In this document: piece by piece, positions 16,487-25,008 of the stretch | How positions within the stretch are numbered: the first letter of the stretch is position 1 | Layout: each line of letters opens with the position of its first letter | Assembly (NCBI GenBank): GCA_947624435.1 | Contig: CANQKE010000001.1 | Span: 1 to 64,000, forward strand | Direction: 5' to 3' | DNA: 64,000 bases | From: an uncultured Ruminiclostridium sp. | Lineage (GTDB): Bacteria > Bacillota > Clostridia > Oscillospirales > Ruminococcaceae | The notes under the pieces: generated by a model | What the model was told of the DNA's origin: nothing | Databases searched by the model: none | Seen by the model: only the letters and a program-made list of their open reading frames with translations | Position numbers and translations under genes: made by a program

Positions 16487-18121
16487 TTATTCTACCGAAA
16501 TAAGATAGTAATAAACCGGTTGGCCGCCGTTTACCAGAACTATTTCAATGTCGTCGCTGATTTTTGAGCGCAGCTGCTCAAAAGCCGCCTGCGCGGTCTC
16601 GTCCGTCACGTCGCTGCCGTAGATGACCGTTATATAGGACGAACCGGATTTGATGAGCTTTCTTGTAAGCTTTATCAGCGCCTTGGTAACGTCACGCTCT
16701 ACAAATGACAGCTTGCCGTTTTCCATAGCGAGTATCTCGCCCTTTTTGATATCCTTGCCCTCAAAGTCGCTGTCGCGCACGGCAAAGGTTATCGAGCCGG
16801 AGCCTACTTTATCAAATGCTGCGGTCATTTCAACGCCGTTTTGGGCAAAATCGGCAGTCTCATCAAACGCAAGCATAGCGGAGATACCCTGCGGGATCGT
16901 TCTGGTCTGGAGCACGGTAACGTTACGGTCGGTGAGCTTTACCGCCTGTTCCGCCGCCATGATAATATTTTTATTGTTCGGCAGTACGAATATATTGTTT
17001 GCGGGAGTAGCGTTTATCGCTTCCAGAATGTCCTCGGTGGAGGGATTCATCGTCTGACCGCCGCGCACGATTATATCCGTTCCTAAATCTTTGAACAGCG
17101 CCTCAAGTCCGCTGCCGGAGCATACCGCCACAAAACCGAATTCCTTTTCCGGCTTTGCGGGAGCCAGCCGCTGCTCGCGCTTCATCTGCGCCTTGTTGAC
17201 CTCGCTCTTGTGCTGCTCTTTCATGTTTTCTATTTTCAGCTTGCTGAGCGTACCGTAAAGTATACCTTCCTCCAGCGCTTTGCCGGGATGCTCGGTATGA
17301 CAGTGGACCTTTATTATATTTTCATCATCGACCACAACAACGCTGTCACCGATGGATTCCAAAAAGGCGCGCAACTTTATCCCGTCAACGGAAGAATCCT
17401 TTTTATTTACAATAAATTCCGTGCAGTAGGTATATTCTATCTCCGCTTCTGCCGTGCCCGCGGCGGAAGCTATAACGGTATCGTTTTTTGTCTTTTCCAA
17501 AAGCGCCTCGATAATAATTCCGTTTTTGATAACGGACGCCATGCCGGACAGTATGATATAATAGCCCATACCTCCCGCGTCTACAACGCCCGCCTTTTTA
17601 AGTACCGGCAGCATATCCGGAGTTTTGTCCAGCGTGTCTTTTGCGGCATCCAGCAGTATATCGAAAAATTCACCGAAGTCCTCGGTATCGGATTTCGACG
17701 CTGTCTCCTGAGCTACCCTTGCGACAGTGAGCATTGTTCCTTCGGTAGGCTTCATAACGGATTTATATGCGGCGTTGACGCCAAGCTTCATTGCGTCACA
17801 GTATTCTTTTACGCTGACCTCTTTCTTTCCGGCAAGGCCCTTTGACAAGCCTCTGAACAGCAGTGAAAGTATAACGCCGGAGTTGCCCCTAGCACCTCTG
17901 AGCATTGCGCCGGCGGCGGTTTTAGCTACCTCCTCCGCTGTTACGCTGTCGCTCATAGCCGTAAGCTCCGGCAGAGCGTTCTTTATCGTCATAGACATGT
18001 TTGTACCGGTGTCGCCGTCCGGAACCGGAAACACGTTTAACTCGTCCACCTTTTCACGGTTGTTCTGAATGTTGTTTGCGCCGGAAATCACAGCGTCTCT
18101 GAGCATTTTGCCGCTTATCAT
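16487..18121 (-). CDS. fakA: DAK2 domain fatty acid kinase subunit (YloV/FakA)
   Basis: 544 aa. FakA uses an N-terminal DhaL-type ATP-binding domain and a C-terminal domain that contacts the FakB fatty-acid carrier to make acyl-phosphates for phospholipid synthesis. The nucleotide/metal loop V-P-D-G-D-T-G-T-N-M is near residues 33-42 and G-A-R-G-N-S-G-V-I near 77-85; the C-terminal half is the FakA-type region. In Bacillus the order is asp23 (yloU)-yloV-recG; here the Asp23 gene is 1.2 kb upstream, separated by a GNAT gene. No fakB gene is in the window. Confidence 0.92.
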   Translation of the reverse strand: MISGKMLRDAVISGANNIQNNREKVDELNVFPVPDGDTGTNMSMTIKNALPELTAMSDSVTAEEVAKTAAGAMLRGARGNSGVILSLLFRGLSKGLAGKKEVSVKEYCDAMKLGVNAAYKSVMKPTEGTMLTVARVAQETASKSDTEDFGEFFDILLDAAKDTLDKTPDMLPVLKKAGVVDAGGMGYYIILSGMASVIKNGIIIEALLEKTKNDTVIASAAGTAEAEIEYTYCTEFIVNKKDSSVDGIKLRAFLESIGDSVVVVDDENIIKVHCHTEHPGKALEEGILYGTLSKLKIENMKEQHKSEVNKAQMKREQRLAPAKPEKEFGFVAVCSGSGLEALFKDLGTDIIVRGGQTMNPSTEDILEAINATPANNIFVLPNNKNIIMAAEQAVKLTDRNVTVLQTRTIPQGISAMLAFDETADFAQNGVEMTAAFDKVGSGSITFAVRDSDFEGKDIKKGEILAMENGKLSFVERDVTKALIKLTRKLIKSGSSYITVIYGSDVTDETAQAAFEQLRSKISDDIEIVLVNGGQPVYYYLISVE

Positions 18122-18223
18122 CTGATTTTTCTCTCCTGTAATTTTTATTGTATATTCTTTGCAATTTTAATGCAAACATAAATAACCCTATTCAGTCCGG
18201 AGTTTCAAAAAGACCTTATCTTT

Positions 18224-19087
18224 TTACGCCAAAGTCCAGATTCTCACTTTGGAAGATACCGTCATTCCGATACGAAAGTAAAACTCCTGCTCCGATAAAA
18301 CGATCGCCCTCTTTGCGCCTCGCCCTGCCGCGATATTCAGCACTCCATATACTACCGCCTTGCCGAGCCCTTTTTTTCGGTGTTCGGGAACCGTTGCCAC
18401 CGGCTCTATATAGGCAGTTTCGCCGCCGTCATACCACACGCCGCAATGCGCCGCATATATGCCGCCTTTTTCCGCGAAAACCTTTATATACGCATCATCA
18501 TTTAGACGCATTTGCGCCTTTGCAGTTTCTTCGTCCGGCGCTTCCGGCTCACCGTCATCGCCAAAGCCGCGCCGGATAACCTGCCGCCACTTGTATTCAT
18601 CCGGCTCATAAACCATTTTGAAACCGTCCGGCAGGGTATCATTAAGCCTTTTATCGTTAAGCGGGAGCTCTAAAACGCTTTCGGAATGCTGTCCCACAAA
18701 TCCTTTGCTTGCAAGGAAATCACAAAGCGGCTTATCCGATTCGTTTGCATGGACGATTGCTTCGTTCCCGTCAACGTCGATTATGTATTCAACCATTTGA
18801 CTGAAAAGCTCTTGATTTGAATCGGCGTGCAGTAGGTACCACCTATCCTCATAAGAAGTATCAAACAGCGCGAGACCCGCGATTTTGCTGTTCCCGTCCC
18901 TAAATATAGCTATCCGTGAGATATTTTCCCTGTCAAGACACGGATGAGTCATCATCCAATCAAAACGTCCCCAGTGAAAGTGTTCGTTGACCCCGCTGTC
19001 GGCAAACGTTGTTAAAAAACGATGAACATCGCCGTATTGACCTTCAAAGCGTTCGGCCATAAGCTTATAGTTTTCTATTATGTACAT
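18224..19087 (-). CDS. GNAT acetyltransferase, two-domain
   Basis: 287 aa. The C-terminal half carries a GNAT motif A (P-V-A-T-V-P-E-H-R-K-K-G-L-G-K-A near 232-247); the N-terminal half looks like a diverged second GNAT domain. Substrate unknown. The ATG at 19087 is the conserved start at the end of a dispersed leader repeat (19088-19203); an earlier in-frame ATG 12 nt upstream lies inside the repeat. The gene separates fakA from its usual neighbour asp23, consistent with an insertion into that cluster. Confidence 0.82.
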   Translation of the reverse strand: MYIIENYKLMAERFEGQYGDVHRFLTTFADSGVNEHFHWGRFDWMMTHPCLDRENISRIAIFRDGNSKIAGLALFDTSYEDRWYLLHADSNQELFSQMVEYIIDVDGNEAIVHANESDKPLCDFLASKGFVGQHSESVLELPLNDKRLNDTLPDGFKMVYEPDEYKWRQVIRRGFGDDGEPEAPDEETAKAQMRLNDDAYIKVFAEKGGIYAAHCGVWYDGGETAYIEPVATVPEHRKKGLGKAVVYGVLNIAAGRGAKRAIVLSEQEFYFRIGMTVSSKVRIWTLA

Positions 19088-19203
19088 TATTATGACCATG
19101 CTTGCAAAGCAAGCAGCTCCCTCTTTCAAGTTTTGTGCGGTTTTGCAAAGCAAAATTGCTGACCGTACTCAGCAAAGCACAAAACGCAAAGTCTATCAGA
19201 CTT
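19088..19203 (-). repeat. Dispersed structured leader repeat, copy A (long form)
   Basis: In transcription order: hairpin AAGTCT-GAT-AGACTT; arm GTTTTGTGC, which pairs with GCACAAAAC further on; between them hairpins TTGCTGA/TCAGCAA and TTTTGC/GCAAAA; then a purine-rich ribosome site (GAAAGAGGGAG), hairpin TGCTTGC/GCAAGCA, an ATG inside the repeat and 12 nt later the gene's ATG. The same layout recurs at 46.7 and 49.5 kb. Confidence 0.85.
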
Positions 19204-19333
19204 TAACCTCCGCAAATGCAAGATGATACCTGCCGCACAACATATACCCCGAACGGCAGTTTACGCCGCAAAGGCAAATTTTCAATTATTTCTCTTTCTG
19301 TATCAATTGCTGTAAGACCATATCGTAAACCGA

Positions 19334-19711
19334 TTATATCTTCACCGAGTCAACAAAAACGTTGATCTTATCCACGTTCAGTCCCGTTTCGTCCTCTAAA
19401 ACGAATCTCACCTTGTGAACTATGCTTTTCACGATAGTGGAAACATTTACGCCGTACATTACCGAGATATGCAGGTCTATATACAGCTTGTTGTTTTTAT
19501 ATCTTACGGTAACGCCCTTTTCGGAAAGCACCGTCTTTGACGCCAGCTTTTTAATAAACGGTATCGGTACTTTTTCAATAAAATTCTGCTTGACATCTCC
19601 GGCGTTCATATCCACAACGCCAAAGCATTCAGTCACGGTACCGCCTATAAGGGAATAGAAAAATTGCTTGGAATAAGTTACTGTGCCGAGGTGAGTCTTT
19701 ATATCTATCAT
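19334..19711 (-). CDS. Asp23/Gls24 family envelope stress protein (YloU)
   Basis: 125 aa with the family's start M-I-D-I-K-T-H-L-G-T-V and alternating beta segments ending in V-D-K-I-N-V-F-V. Asp23 proteins are abundant, membrane-peripheral proteins linked to cell-envelope stress. The ATG at 19711 has AAAGGAA upstream and a consensus promoter about 70 bp away. Genomic linkage with fakA is common in Firmicutes. The 245 bp downstream to the next gene hold leader repeat copy A and about 130 bp in which I see nothing. Confidence 0.88.
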   Translation of the reverse strand: MIDIKTHLGTVTYSKQFFYSLIGGTVTECFGVVDMNAGDVKQNFIEKVPIPFIKKLASKTVLSEKGVTVRYKNNKLYIDLHISVMYGVNVSTIVKSIVHKVRFVLEDETGLNVDKINVFVDSVKI

Positions 19712-19774
19712 GGTATTTCCTTTCCGCATATCGGTAAAGATACGCTGTTGAATCAAAAAGCCCGTGTTTATTAA

Positions 19775-19803
19775 ATTATACTATATTTTCCATGAAAATT
19801 CAA
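19775..19803 (-). promoter_or_regulatory. Promoter of the Asp23 gene
   Basis: On the minus strand TTGAAT (19803-19798), a 17-bp spacer, TATAAT (19780-19775). Confidence 0.8.
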
Positions 19804-19813
19804 GAGCGATTTG

Positions 19814-20680
19814 TCAGTACAAAAGCACTCCATCGTTTACCGGACGGCAGACGAACACTCTGTTATAAGCCGAGGACATCTTCGCGCAGGCAAGATTTGC
19901 CTTTACCGCGCTGTCAAACACCCCGAATACCACGCTTCCGCTGCCGGTAAGCTCGGCGTTTATCGCGCCTTGATCGATAAGCTCGCGCTTTATACGATCT
20001 ATTCTGCTGTCGTTATGGAGCAGGGTAAATATATTATATATATCCTTGCAAACGCTTAGTATCCCGCCTTGCTCCAGCTTGCAGCAAAAATCCTCAAAGC
20101 CGTTATTTGCGGGGATATCGGAGCTGTCATAAAGCGAATATGCTTTTGCCGTTTCACATTTGAAGTCCGGCTGAACACAAACAAACCAGCATTCTCCCGG
20201 GATATCGGCTTTTCGGTATTTGCCATCATATATCACTGTTCCGCCCAGCAGGCACAGTCCCACGTCTGCGCCGACCTTTTCGCCTATTTCGCACAGCTTT
20301 TTTGAGGAATACCCGGTGCAAAGCAGGTGATTAAGTGCGCATATAACGGCGGACGCGTCCACCGACGAGCCGCCCATTCCGCCCATTACAGGAATGCGCT
20401 TTGCGATAGAAATGCCTATCTTAGCGTTTATACCGGAAATTTCAGAAAAAATTTTCGCGGCTTTGTACGCTGTATTACGGCTGTCTGTCGGAATTTCCGG
20501 CAGGTCGCAGCTTATCTCACAGGAAAATTGCTCTGACTTTTCCGCCGAAACCGTCACCGTGTCGGACAGGCTTACGCTTTGGATAATATTATTGATATAA
20601 TGGTATCCGTTAGGCATAATGCCGGTGATATCCAGAAAAAGGTTCAGCTTTGCAAAGCTCTGTGCGGTTACGGTGTTCAT
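19814..20680 (-). CDS. ispE: 4-diphosphocytidyl-2-C-methyl-D-erythritol kinase
   Basis: 288 aa GHMP kinase of the MEP isoprenoid pathway. The N-terminal A-K-L-N-L-F-L-D motif is at about 9-17, the ATP loop P-V-M-G-G-M-G-G-S-S-V-D-A near 93-105 and the C-terminal L-T-G-S-G-S-V-V-F-G near 250-259. The start overlaps the aminotransferase stop by ATGA. Confidence 0.96.
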   Translation of the reverse strand: MNTVTAQSFAKLNLFLDITGIMPNGYHYINNIIQSVSLSDTVTVSAEKSEQFSCEISCDLPEIPTDSRNTAYKAAKIFSEISGINAKIGISIAKRIPVMGGMGGSSVDASAVICALNHLLCTGYSSKKLCEIGEKVGADVGLCLLGGTVIYDGKYRKADIPGECWFVCVQPDFKCETAKAYSLYDSSDIPANNGFEDFCCKLEQGGILSVCKDIYNIFTLLHNDSRIDRIKRELIDQGAINAELTGSGSVVFGVFDSAVKANLACAKMSSAYNRVFVCRPVNDGVLLY

Positions 20681-21849
20681 GCTCCTATATCCTTAAGAAA
20701 CTGCCTCATGCGCTCTAATGCGGTCATGATATGCTCCAGCGAATAGGCGTAAGATATCCTTATGTATCCTTCTCCGCACGGACCGAACGCGTCGCCCGGA
20801 ACTACCGCCACCTTGTGCGTCTGCACCAGCTTTTCGCAAAATTCCTGAGAGGTCATGCCGGTGCTTTTTATGGATGGGAATATGTAAAACGCGCCCTCCG
20901 GTTCAAAGCATTCCAGCCCAAGCTCCCTGACACCGTCTACTATCAGCCGTCTTCTCATATCATATTCGCCGCGCATATATTCTATATCCTTTTCACACTC
21001 GTTAAGCGCGGTTATCGCCGCAAACTGACTCACGGTAGGGGAGGACATTATAGCATACTGATGTATTTTCAGCATTTGCAGTATTATCTCTTTGGGAGCC
21101 GCGGCAAAGCCAAGCCTCCAGCCGGTCATGGCAAACGCCTTTGAAAAACCGTTTATAACGACCGTGCGTTCTTCCATTCCGTCTATCTGGGATATGGAGA
21201 TATGCCTTTCATTTCCGTAGGTAAGCTCGCTGTATATCTCGTCGGAGATAACTATTATATTTGTATCTCTCAGCACCGCCGCTATCTCTTCAAGATCGTT
21301 CTTACGCATAACGGCGCCGGTCGGATTGTTCGGGAAAGGCAGTACCAACGCCTTTGTTTTCGGCGTGATATGCTCTTTGAGCGCCTTTGCGGTCAGCTTG
21401 AAATTATCCTCGGCTTTAGTTTCGATAGGAACAGCGACCCCGTTTACCAGCTTTACTATAGGAGCATAGCATACAAAGCTCGGCTGCGGGATAAGCACCT
21501 CGTCGCCGGTATCTATCAGCGCGCGCAAAGACAGGTCTATAGCCTCCGAGCCACCGACCGTTACGATTATCTGCTCCGAGGCGTCGTATCTTATCGCGCT
21601 TCTTTTATACAGATAATCGGAAATAGCCTGCCTCAGCTCCGCAAGACCGGCGTTCGCGGTATATGAGGTCCTGCCTTGTTCGAGTATCCTTACCGCTTCC
21701 TTTCTGACCTCCCACGGACTTTTGAAATCCGGTTCGCCCACGGAAAGCGAGATAACGTCCTTTACCGATGCGGCGATATCAAAGAATTTTCTTATACCGG
21801 AAAACTCCAACGCCTGCACCTTTTTTGATAAAATATTACTGTAATCCAT
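20677..21849 (-). CDS. PLP-dependent aminotransferase, class I/II
   Basis: 390 aa fold-type I aminotransferase. L-S-V-G-E-P-D-F is near the N-terminus, F-P-N-N-P-T-G near 175 holds the cofactor-binding Asn, D-E-I-Y-S-E near 205, and the Schiff-base Lys is in N-G-F-S-K-A-F-A-M-T-G-W-R near 235. It belongs to the aromatic/aspartate-type group; the true amino acid is unknown. The ATG at 21849 overlaps the Lrp stop (TGATG); the GTG codon just before is an equal candidate. Translational coupling to an Lrp/AsnC regulator suggests amino-acid responsive control. Confidence 0.92.
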   Translation of the reverse strand: MDYSNILSKKVQALEFSGIRKFFDIAASVKDVISLSVGEPDFKSPWEVRKEAVRILEQGRTSYTANAGLAELRQAISDYLYKRSAIRYDASEQIIVTVGGSEAIDLSLRALIDTGDEVLIPQPSFVCYAPIVKLVNGVAVPIETKAEDNFKLTAKALKEHITPKTKALVLPFPNNPTGAVMRKNDLEEIAAVLRDTNIIVISDEIYSELTYGNERHISISQIDGMEERTVVINGFSKAFAMTGWRLGFAAAPKEIILQMLKIHQYAIMSSPTVSQFAAITALNECEKDIEYMRGEYDMRRRLIVDGVRELGLECFEPEGAFYIFPSIKSTGMTSQEFCEKLVQTHKVAVVPGDAFGPCGEGYIRISYAYSLEHIMTALERMRQFLKDIGA

Positions 21850-22334
21850 CACGGAGAAACAAGACTCCTTTCATCTGTGTTTCTTGTGAACATTTTATCT
21901 TTCTCTTTATATCTGTGAAGAATAAAGTGCGTGGTAGTGCTTATTACGCCGTCCAGCGGAGCTAATCGCTCGGTAACGAACATAGCTACCTCGCGCAGAT
22001 TTCTGCCCTTTATCGTCACCGACAGGTCGTATCCGCCGCTCATCAGATAGACCGAGGACACCTCGCGGTATGCCGCTATTTTCATGGCAACGCCGTCATA
22101 GCCACAGCTTACCTGGGGAGAAACTTTAACGTCTATCAGCGCGCAGACAAAGTTTTTGTCCATCTTTTCGTCGTTCGTTATCGCGGTGTAGCCGATGATT
22201 ATGCCCTCGTCCTCAAGCTCGCTTATCATTTTCGCCGCCTCATCGACGGTGATATTCAGCATTACGGCGATCTTCTCGTTTGAAATTCGTGCGTCCTGCC
22301 GCAGAATGTTTATTATTTGCTCTTTGTCAGTCAT
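21849..22334 (-). CDS. Lrp/AsnC family transcriptional regulator
   Basis: 161 aa. N-terminal HTH (residues about 5-45: I-L-R-Q-D-A-R-I-S then a recognition helix) and a C-terminal RAM ligand-binding domain with the V-S-S-V-Y-L-M-S-G-G-Y-D-L pattern near 92-104. Lrp/AsnC proteins sense amino acids; here it is fused in one operon to the aminotransferase it probably controls. AAAGGAG precedes the start. It begins 12 bp after the PHP gene. Confidence 0.9.
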   Translation of the reverse strand: MTDKEQIINILRQDARISNEKIAVMLNITVDEAAKMISELEDEGIIIGYTAITNDEKMDKNFVCALIDVKVSPQVSCGYDGVAMKIAAYREVSSVYLMSGGYDLSVTIKGRNLREVAMFVTERLAPLDGVISTTTHFILHRYKEKDKMFTRNTDERSLVSP

Positions 22335-22346
22335 AGCTTTGCTCCT

Positions 22347-23162
22347 TTATATTTTGATAAATTCGGGTTTTCTGTTTTTATAGAAGGCAAGGCTGTCAAA
22401 TCCCGCCCGCTTTGCCATTTTGATACACTCCGCAACACCCTTGCCGAGGTCTTCGGTGCAGTGTGCGTCGGAGCCTATTGTAAGTATTTTTCCTCCAAGC
22501 TGCCGATAAATGGAAACATAGTATTCGTCCGGCAGCGCTTTTCCTATCTTTTGACGCAGACCGCTGGTGTTTATCTCTATACCCATGCCGTTTTTTATCA
22601 GCGTCGAGAATATCTCCTTTATTATAGGAAGATATTTTTCCATATCTATCGCTATTCCCGATTCGCCGGTAATATATCTTAAAGGATATGTAAGATGTCC
22701 CAGCACGTCAAATTCTCCCCAACGCGCCATTTCTAAAAGCTCTTCAAAATACAGACCCATCAGCATATCTGCGCTTACCTTCGTGTAGTCGAGCAGGTAA
22801 AAATCCTCCCAACCGTTGCACATATGGAGCGAGCCTATGATAAAATCGTATTTGTAGCTTGACAGCATGCGGTTTGTCAGCGGCATATCCTGCAAGGGCT
22901 GTCCCAGCTCCACACCGTAGCTCATTTTTATTTTTCCGCTGTATTTTTCTATCAGTGGGGGAATTATCAAAGATGCTCGCTTTACCGGTTCTTCATACGG
23001 ATATTCCTCGTCGTAAAACTTGTTTATCTCCAAATGATCGGTGAGCGAGTAATACTCGATCCCAAGCTCAACGGCCCGGCGCACCATTTCTTCCGGCTCG
23101 TTCTTACCGTCCGGTGACAGAGCGGAATGGTTGTGCAGATCCATTATTATTTTTTCGTCCAT
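22347..23162 (-). CDS. PHP domain phosphoesterase (HisJ/histidinol-phosphatase type)
   Basis: 271 aa. PHP metal motifs: D-L-H-N-H-S near residues 8-13, L-T-D-H near 40, a central Glu/His segment (G-V-E-L-G-Q, I-G-S-L-H) near 95-125, G-H-L-T-Y-P near 170 and the C-terminal G-S-D-A-H-C near 235. Length and layout fit HisJ-type histidinol-phosphatase, but related PHP proteins have other phosphoester substrates and no his gene is adjacent. The ATG at 23162 follows AAAAGGCGA. First gene of a PHP-Lrp-aminotransferase-ispE run. Confidence 0.85.
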   Translation of the reverse strand: MDEKIIMDLHNHSALSPDGKNEPEEMVRRAVELGIEYYSLTDHLEINKFYDEEYPYEEPVKRASLIIPPLIEKYSGKIKMSYGVELGQPLQDMPLTNRMLSSYKYDFIIGSLHMCNGWEDFYLLDYTKVSADMLMGLYFEELLEMARWGEFDVLGHLTYPLRYITGESGIAIDMEKYLPIIKEIFSTLIKNGMGIEINTSGLRQKIGKALPDEYYVSIYRQLGGKILTIGSDAHCTEDLGKGVAECIKMAKRAGFDSLAFYKNRKPEFIKI

Positions 23163-23210
23163 TTCATCGCCTTTTCTTATGTTCACATTGTATGATCTAT
23201 ATTCTATATT

Positions 23211-23239
23211 ATTGTACCACAAAACGACAGTTTTGTCTA
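23211..23239 (-). promoter_or_regulatory. Promoter of the PHP operon
   Basis: On the minus strand TAGACA (23239-23234), a 17-bp spacer and TACAAT (23216-23211). A short inverted repeat (ACAAAACTGTCGTTTTGT) spans the spacer and could be an operator. Confidence 0.6.
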
Positions 23240-23349
23240 TCGGTTTTTTGAAAAAATATGAAAATGCTTCTGCCGCATAAAATTTTACAAAGTTATCTTC
23301 AACTTCTTGACATTATTTTTACAGTATCGCGCTTTCGGAGAGCGAGTTT

Positions 23350-24015
23350 ATGCAGTTCAATGTTAAAAATAACGGCAGCCCGTCCACCATGGTCTCTCTT
23401 TTGCTGAGCCGCGCACTGTATCGCTTGTTCCCGAACGACCCCGACGTGATACGTATCACCGTTGCAGTCAATCAGCGCAATATTTTGAAAGCGCCGCTTG
23501 CACATCAGAACCTTGTGGGAGCCGCTTTTCTTGAATATGATGAAAATATAAGGGCTTTGCCTTTGGATCAGCAGGCGGCATCTTACCGCAAGATGGTATT
23601 TGCCCAGACAACGGAGGAAATGGTGCTGGGAGGTCTGGCAAATCAGAACGGTCTTACTCAGATGATCATATCCGGAAAGTCGGACGATGAGCGTATCGCC
23701 GCCGCAGGAATGATAGACGAAATGACAAAAGACTTCACTTCGGCAACGGTAAGCTACATAGGCAAAATGAACTATCCGGCAGCGGAAAAGTACATCCGCG
23801 ACTTCAGAATATGGACACGCGGCACGGGCGGAACTATCGTTATCGAAATATCCGCTGTAGGCGGCAGATTCACCCTTGATTTCACTCAGCCTTTTTCCGA
23901 TCCGATATTTGTCAACGCGTTTTTGAAAGAGCTTGATGAGAACGGCATCGCTTATGAACTTCAGGACGTGATGGAGCTTGAAACGCCGGACGTCAAGCTG
24001 CCTTGGAGAGAATAA
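23350..24015 (+). CDS. Condensation-domain-like acyltransferase, C-terminal half only
   Basis: 221 aa. The sequence looks like the C-terminal lobe of the chloramphenicol-acetyltransferase/condensation superfamily (an R-x-x-V-A-V-N-Q-R type strand near 40-46, an N-L-V-G segment near 54-57 and a terminal F-x-x-x-F-L-K-E-L helix with I-x-Y). Full-length relatives are about 430 aa and carry an H-H-x-x-x-D-G motif in the N-terminal lobe, which is absent here and not encoded upstream. GGAG stands 9 nt before the ATG and TTGACA at 23307, so it may still be expressed. Remnant or stand-alone half protein; function unknown. Confidence 0.6.
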   Translation: MQFNVKNNGSPSTMVSLLLSRALYRLFPNDPDVIRITVAVNQRNILKAPLAHQNLVGAAFLEYDENIRALPLDQQAASYRKMVFAQTTEEMVLGGLANQNGLTQMIISGKSDDERIAAAGMIDEMTKDFTSATVSYIGKMNYPAAEKYIRDFRIWTRGTGGTIVIEISAVGGRFTLDFTQPFSDPIFVNAFLKELDENGIAYELQDVMELETPDVKLPWRE

Positions 24016-24081
24016 CCCCGGGCTTTTGCAAATTCTTAGATAAATAAACGGCTCACGCCAGTCATACTTAATAATTTTTTT

Positions 24082-24113
24082 ACCGAACAGTATTTTTAGC
24101 TGTTCGGTTTTTC
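24082..24113 (+). terminator. Intrinsic terminator
   Basis: ACCGAACAG pairs with CTGTTCGGT (24082-24108) and is followed by T5. It separates the condensation-like gene from the HAD-macrodomain-SirTM operon. Confidence 0.88.
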
Positions 24114-24144
24114 CTTTATATGTTTGAGAGGTGATCGGCAGCGG

Positions 24145-24173
24145 TTGATTTATTCCTGCTTTTATGGTATTAT
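24145..24173 (+). promoter_or_regulatory. Promoter of the HAD-macrodomain-SirTM operon
   Basis: TTGATT (24145-24150), a 17-bp spacer and TATTAT (24168-24173). Confidence 0.7.
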
Positions 24174-24211
24174 TATTTTGACCGATAACGAAATTTAATG
24201 AGGTGATTTTA

Positions 24212-24967
24212 TTGAGATATCCAAAAATGATTCTATTCGATAATGGGCATACGCTTCTGTATGAACCCGGTTGGGATACTGACAGAGGAAATGCTGAACT
24301 TTTAAAGTATGCCACGAAAAATCCTGATCACTGTACGTTGGATGATGTCAGAAAAGCGGCAGAGCTGATTTTCGGAGAGCACATCGAAAATGTCCGTAAA
24401 ATCGGGTACGATATTGGCGGTCAGATAGGTGATAAAGTGTTATATGAGTATTTAGGAATCGAATTTTCTCTGACACCGCTTGAAATGGAAAAAGTTTTTT
24501 GGAACGGTGCTTCTATGGGTGCTATTATGCCGGAAGCGGATATCATGCTTGATTTCATCAATAAGAATGGTATAAGAAGCGCGGTAATCAGTAATCTGCT
24601 ATGGTCGAGCGATGCTTTGGCAGAGCGGCTAAACAGACTGTTGCCGATGAATCAATTTGAATTTGTTATGACTTCCAGTGATTATATTGTTCGAAAGCCC
24701 AATCGCATTTTATTTGATATTGCTTTACGGAAAGCCGGGCTGCGGGCCGACGAAGTATGGTACTGCGGGGATAATCCGCAAGCGGATATCGAGGGTGCGT
24801 CGCAGGTCGGCATATATCCCGTTTGGTACGATAATAAAACCGACAGAGAGTACAAAGACCGCTCGGCTGAACGCATTCCAAAGTGCGAACATCTTCATAT
24901 TCATGAATGGCATGATATGATCGATTTATTAGAAAGAATGGATAAAAGCGAAATTTCCTGCCTCTAA
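24212..24967 (+). CDS. HAD superfamily hydrolase
   Basis: 251 aa. HAD motif II A-V-I-S-N near 128, motif III Lys in R-K-P-N near 160 and motif IV G-D-N-P-Q-A-D near 190 are present with a helical cap inserted after motif I. Motif I reads F-D-N-G-H-T: the nucleophile Asp is there but the second Asp (acid/base) of D-x-D is replaced by Gly. The TTG at 24212, 8 nt after GAGGTG, is preferred to the GTG inside that site. First gene of the macrodomain-sirtuin operon; phosphatase activity is uncertain. Confidence 0.78.
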   Translation: MRYPKMILFDNGHTLLYEPGWDTDRGNAELLKYATKNPDHCTLDDVRKAAELIFGEHIENVRKIGYDIGGQIGDKVLYEYLGIEFSLTPLEMEKVFWNGASMGAIMPEADIMLDFINKNGIRSAVISNLLWSSDALAERLNRLLPMNQFEFVMTSSDYIVRKPNRILFDIALRKAGLRADEVWYCGDNPQADIEGASQVGIYPVWYDNKTDREYKDRSAERIPKCEHLHIHEWHDMIDLLERMDKSEISCL

Positions 24968-25008
24968 AACGGCAGGGGGACATTTCACAGCCATGAGGAA
25001 ACAAACGC

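Noticed and set aside
23299..24315. Long open frame (338 codons) on the minus strand opposite the condensation-like gene
   Set aside because: It crosses a terminator and the next promoter, is Cys/His/Arg-rich like an antisense shadow, and lacks a start signal.
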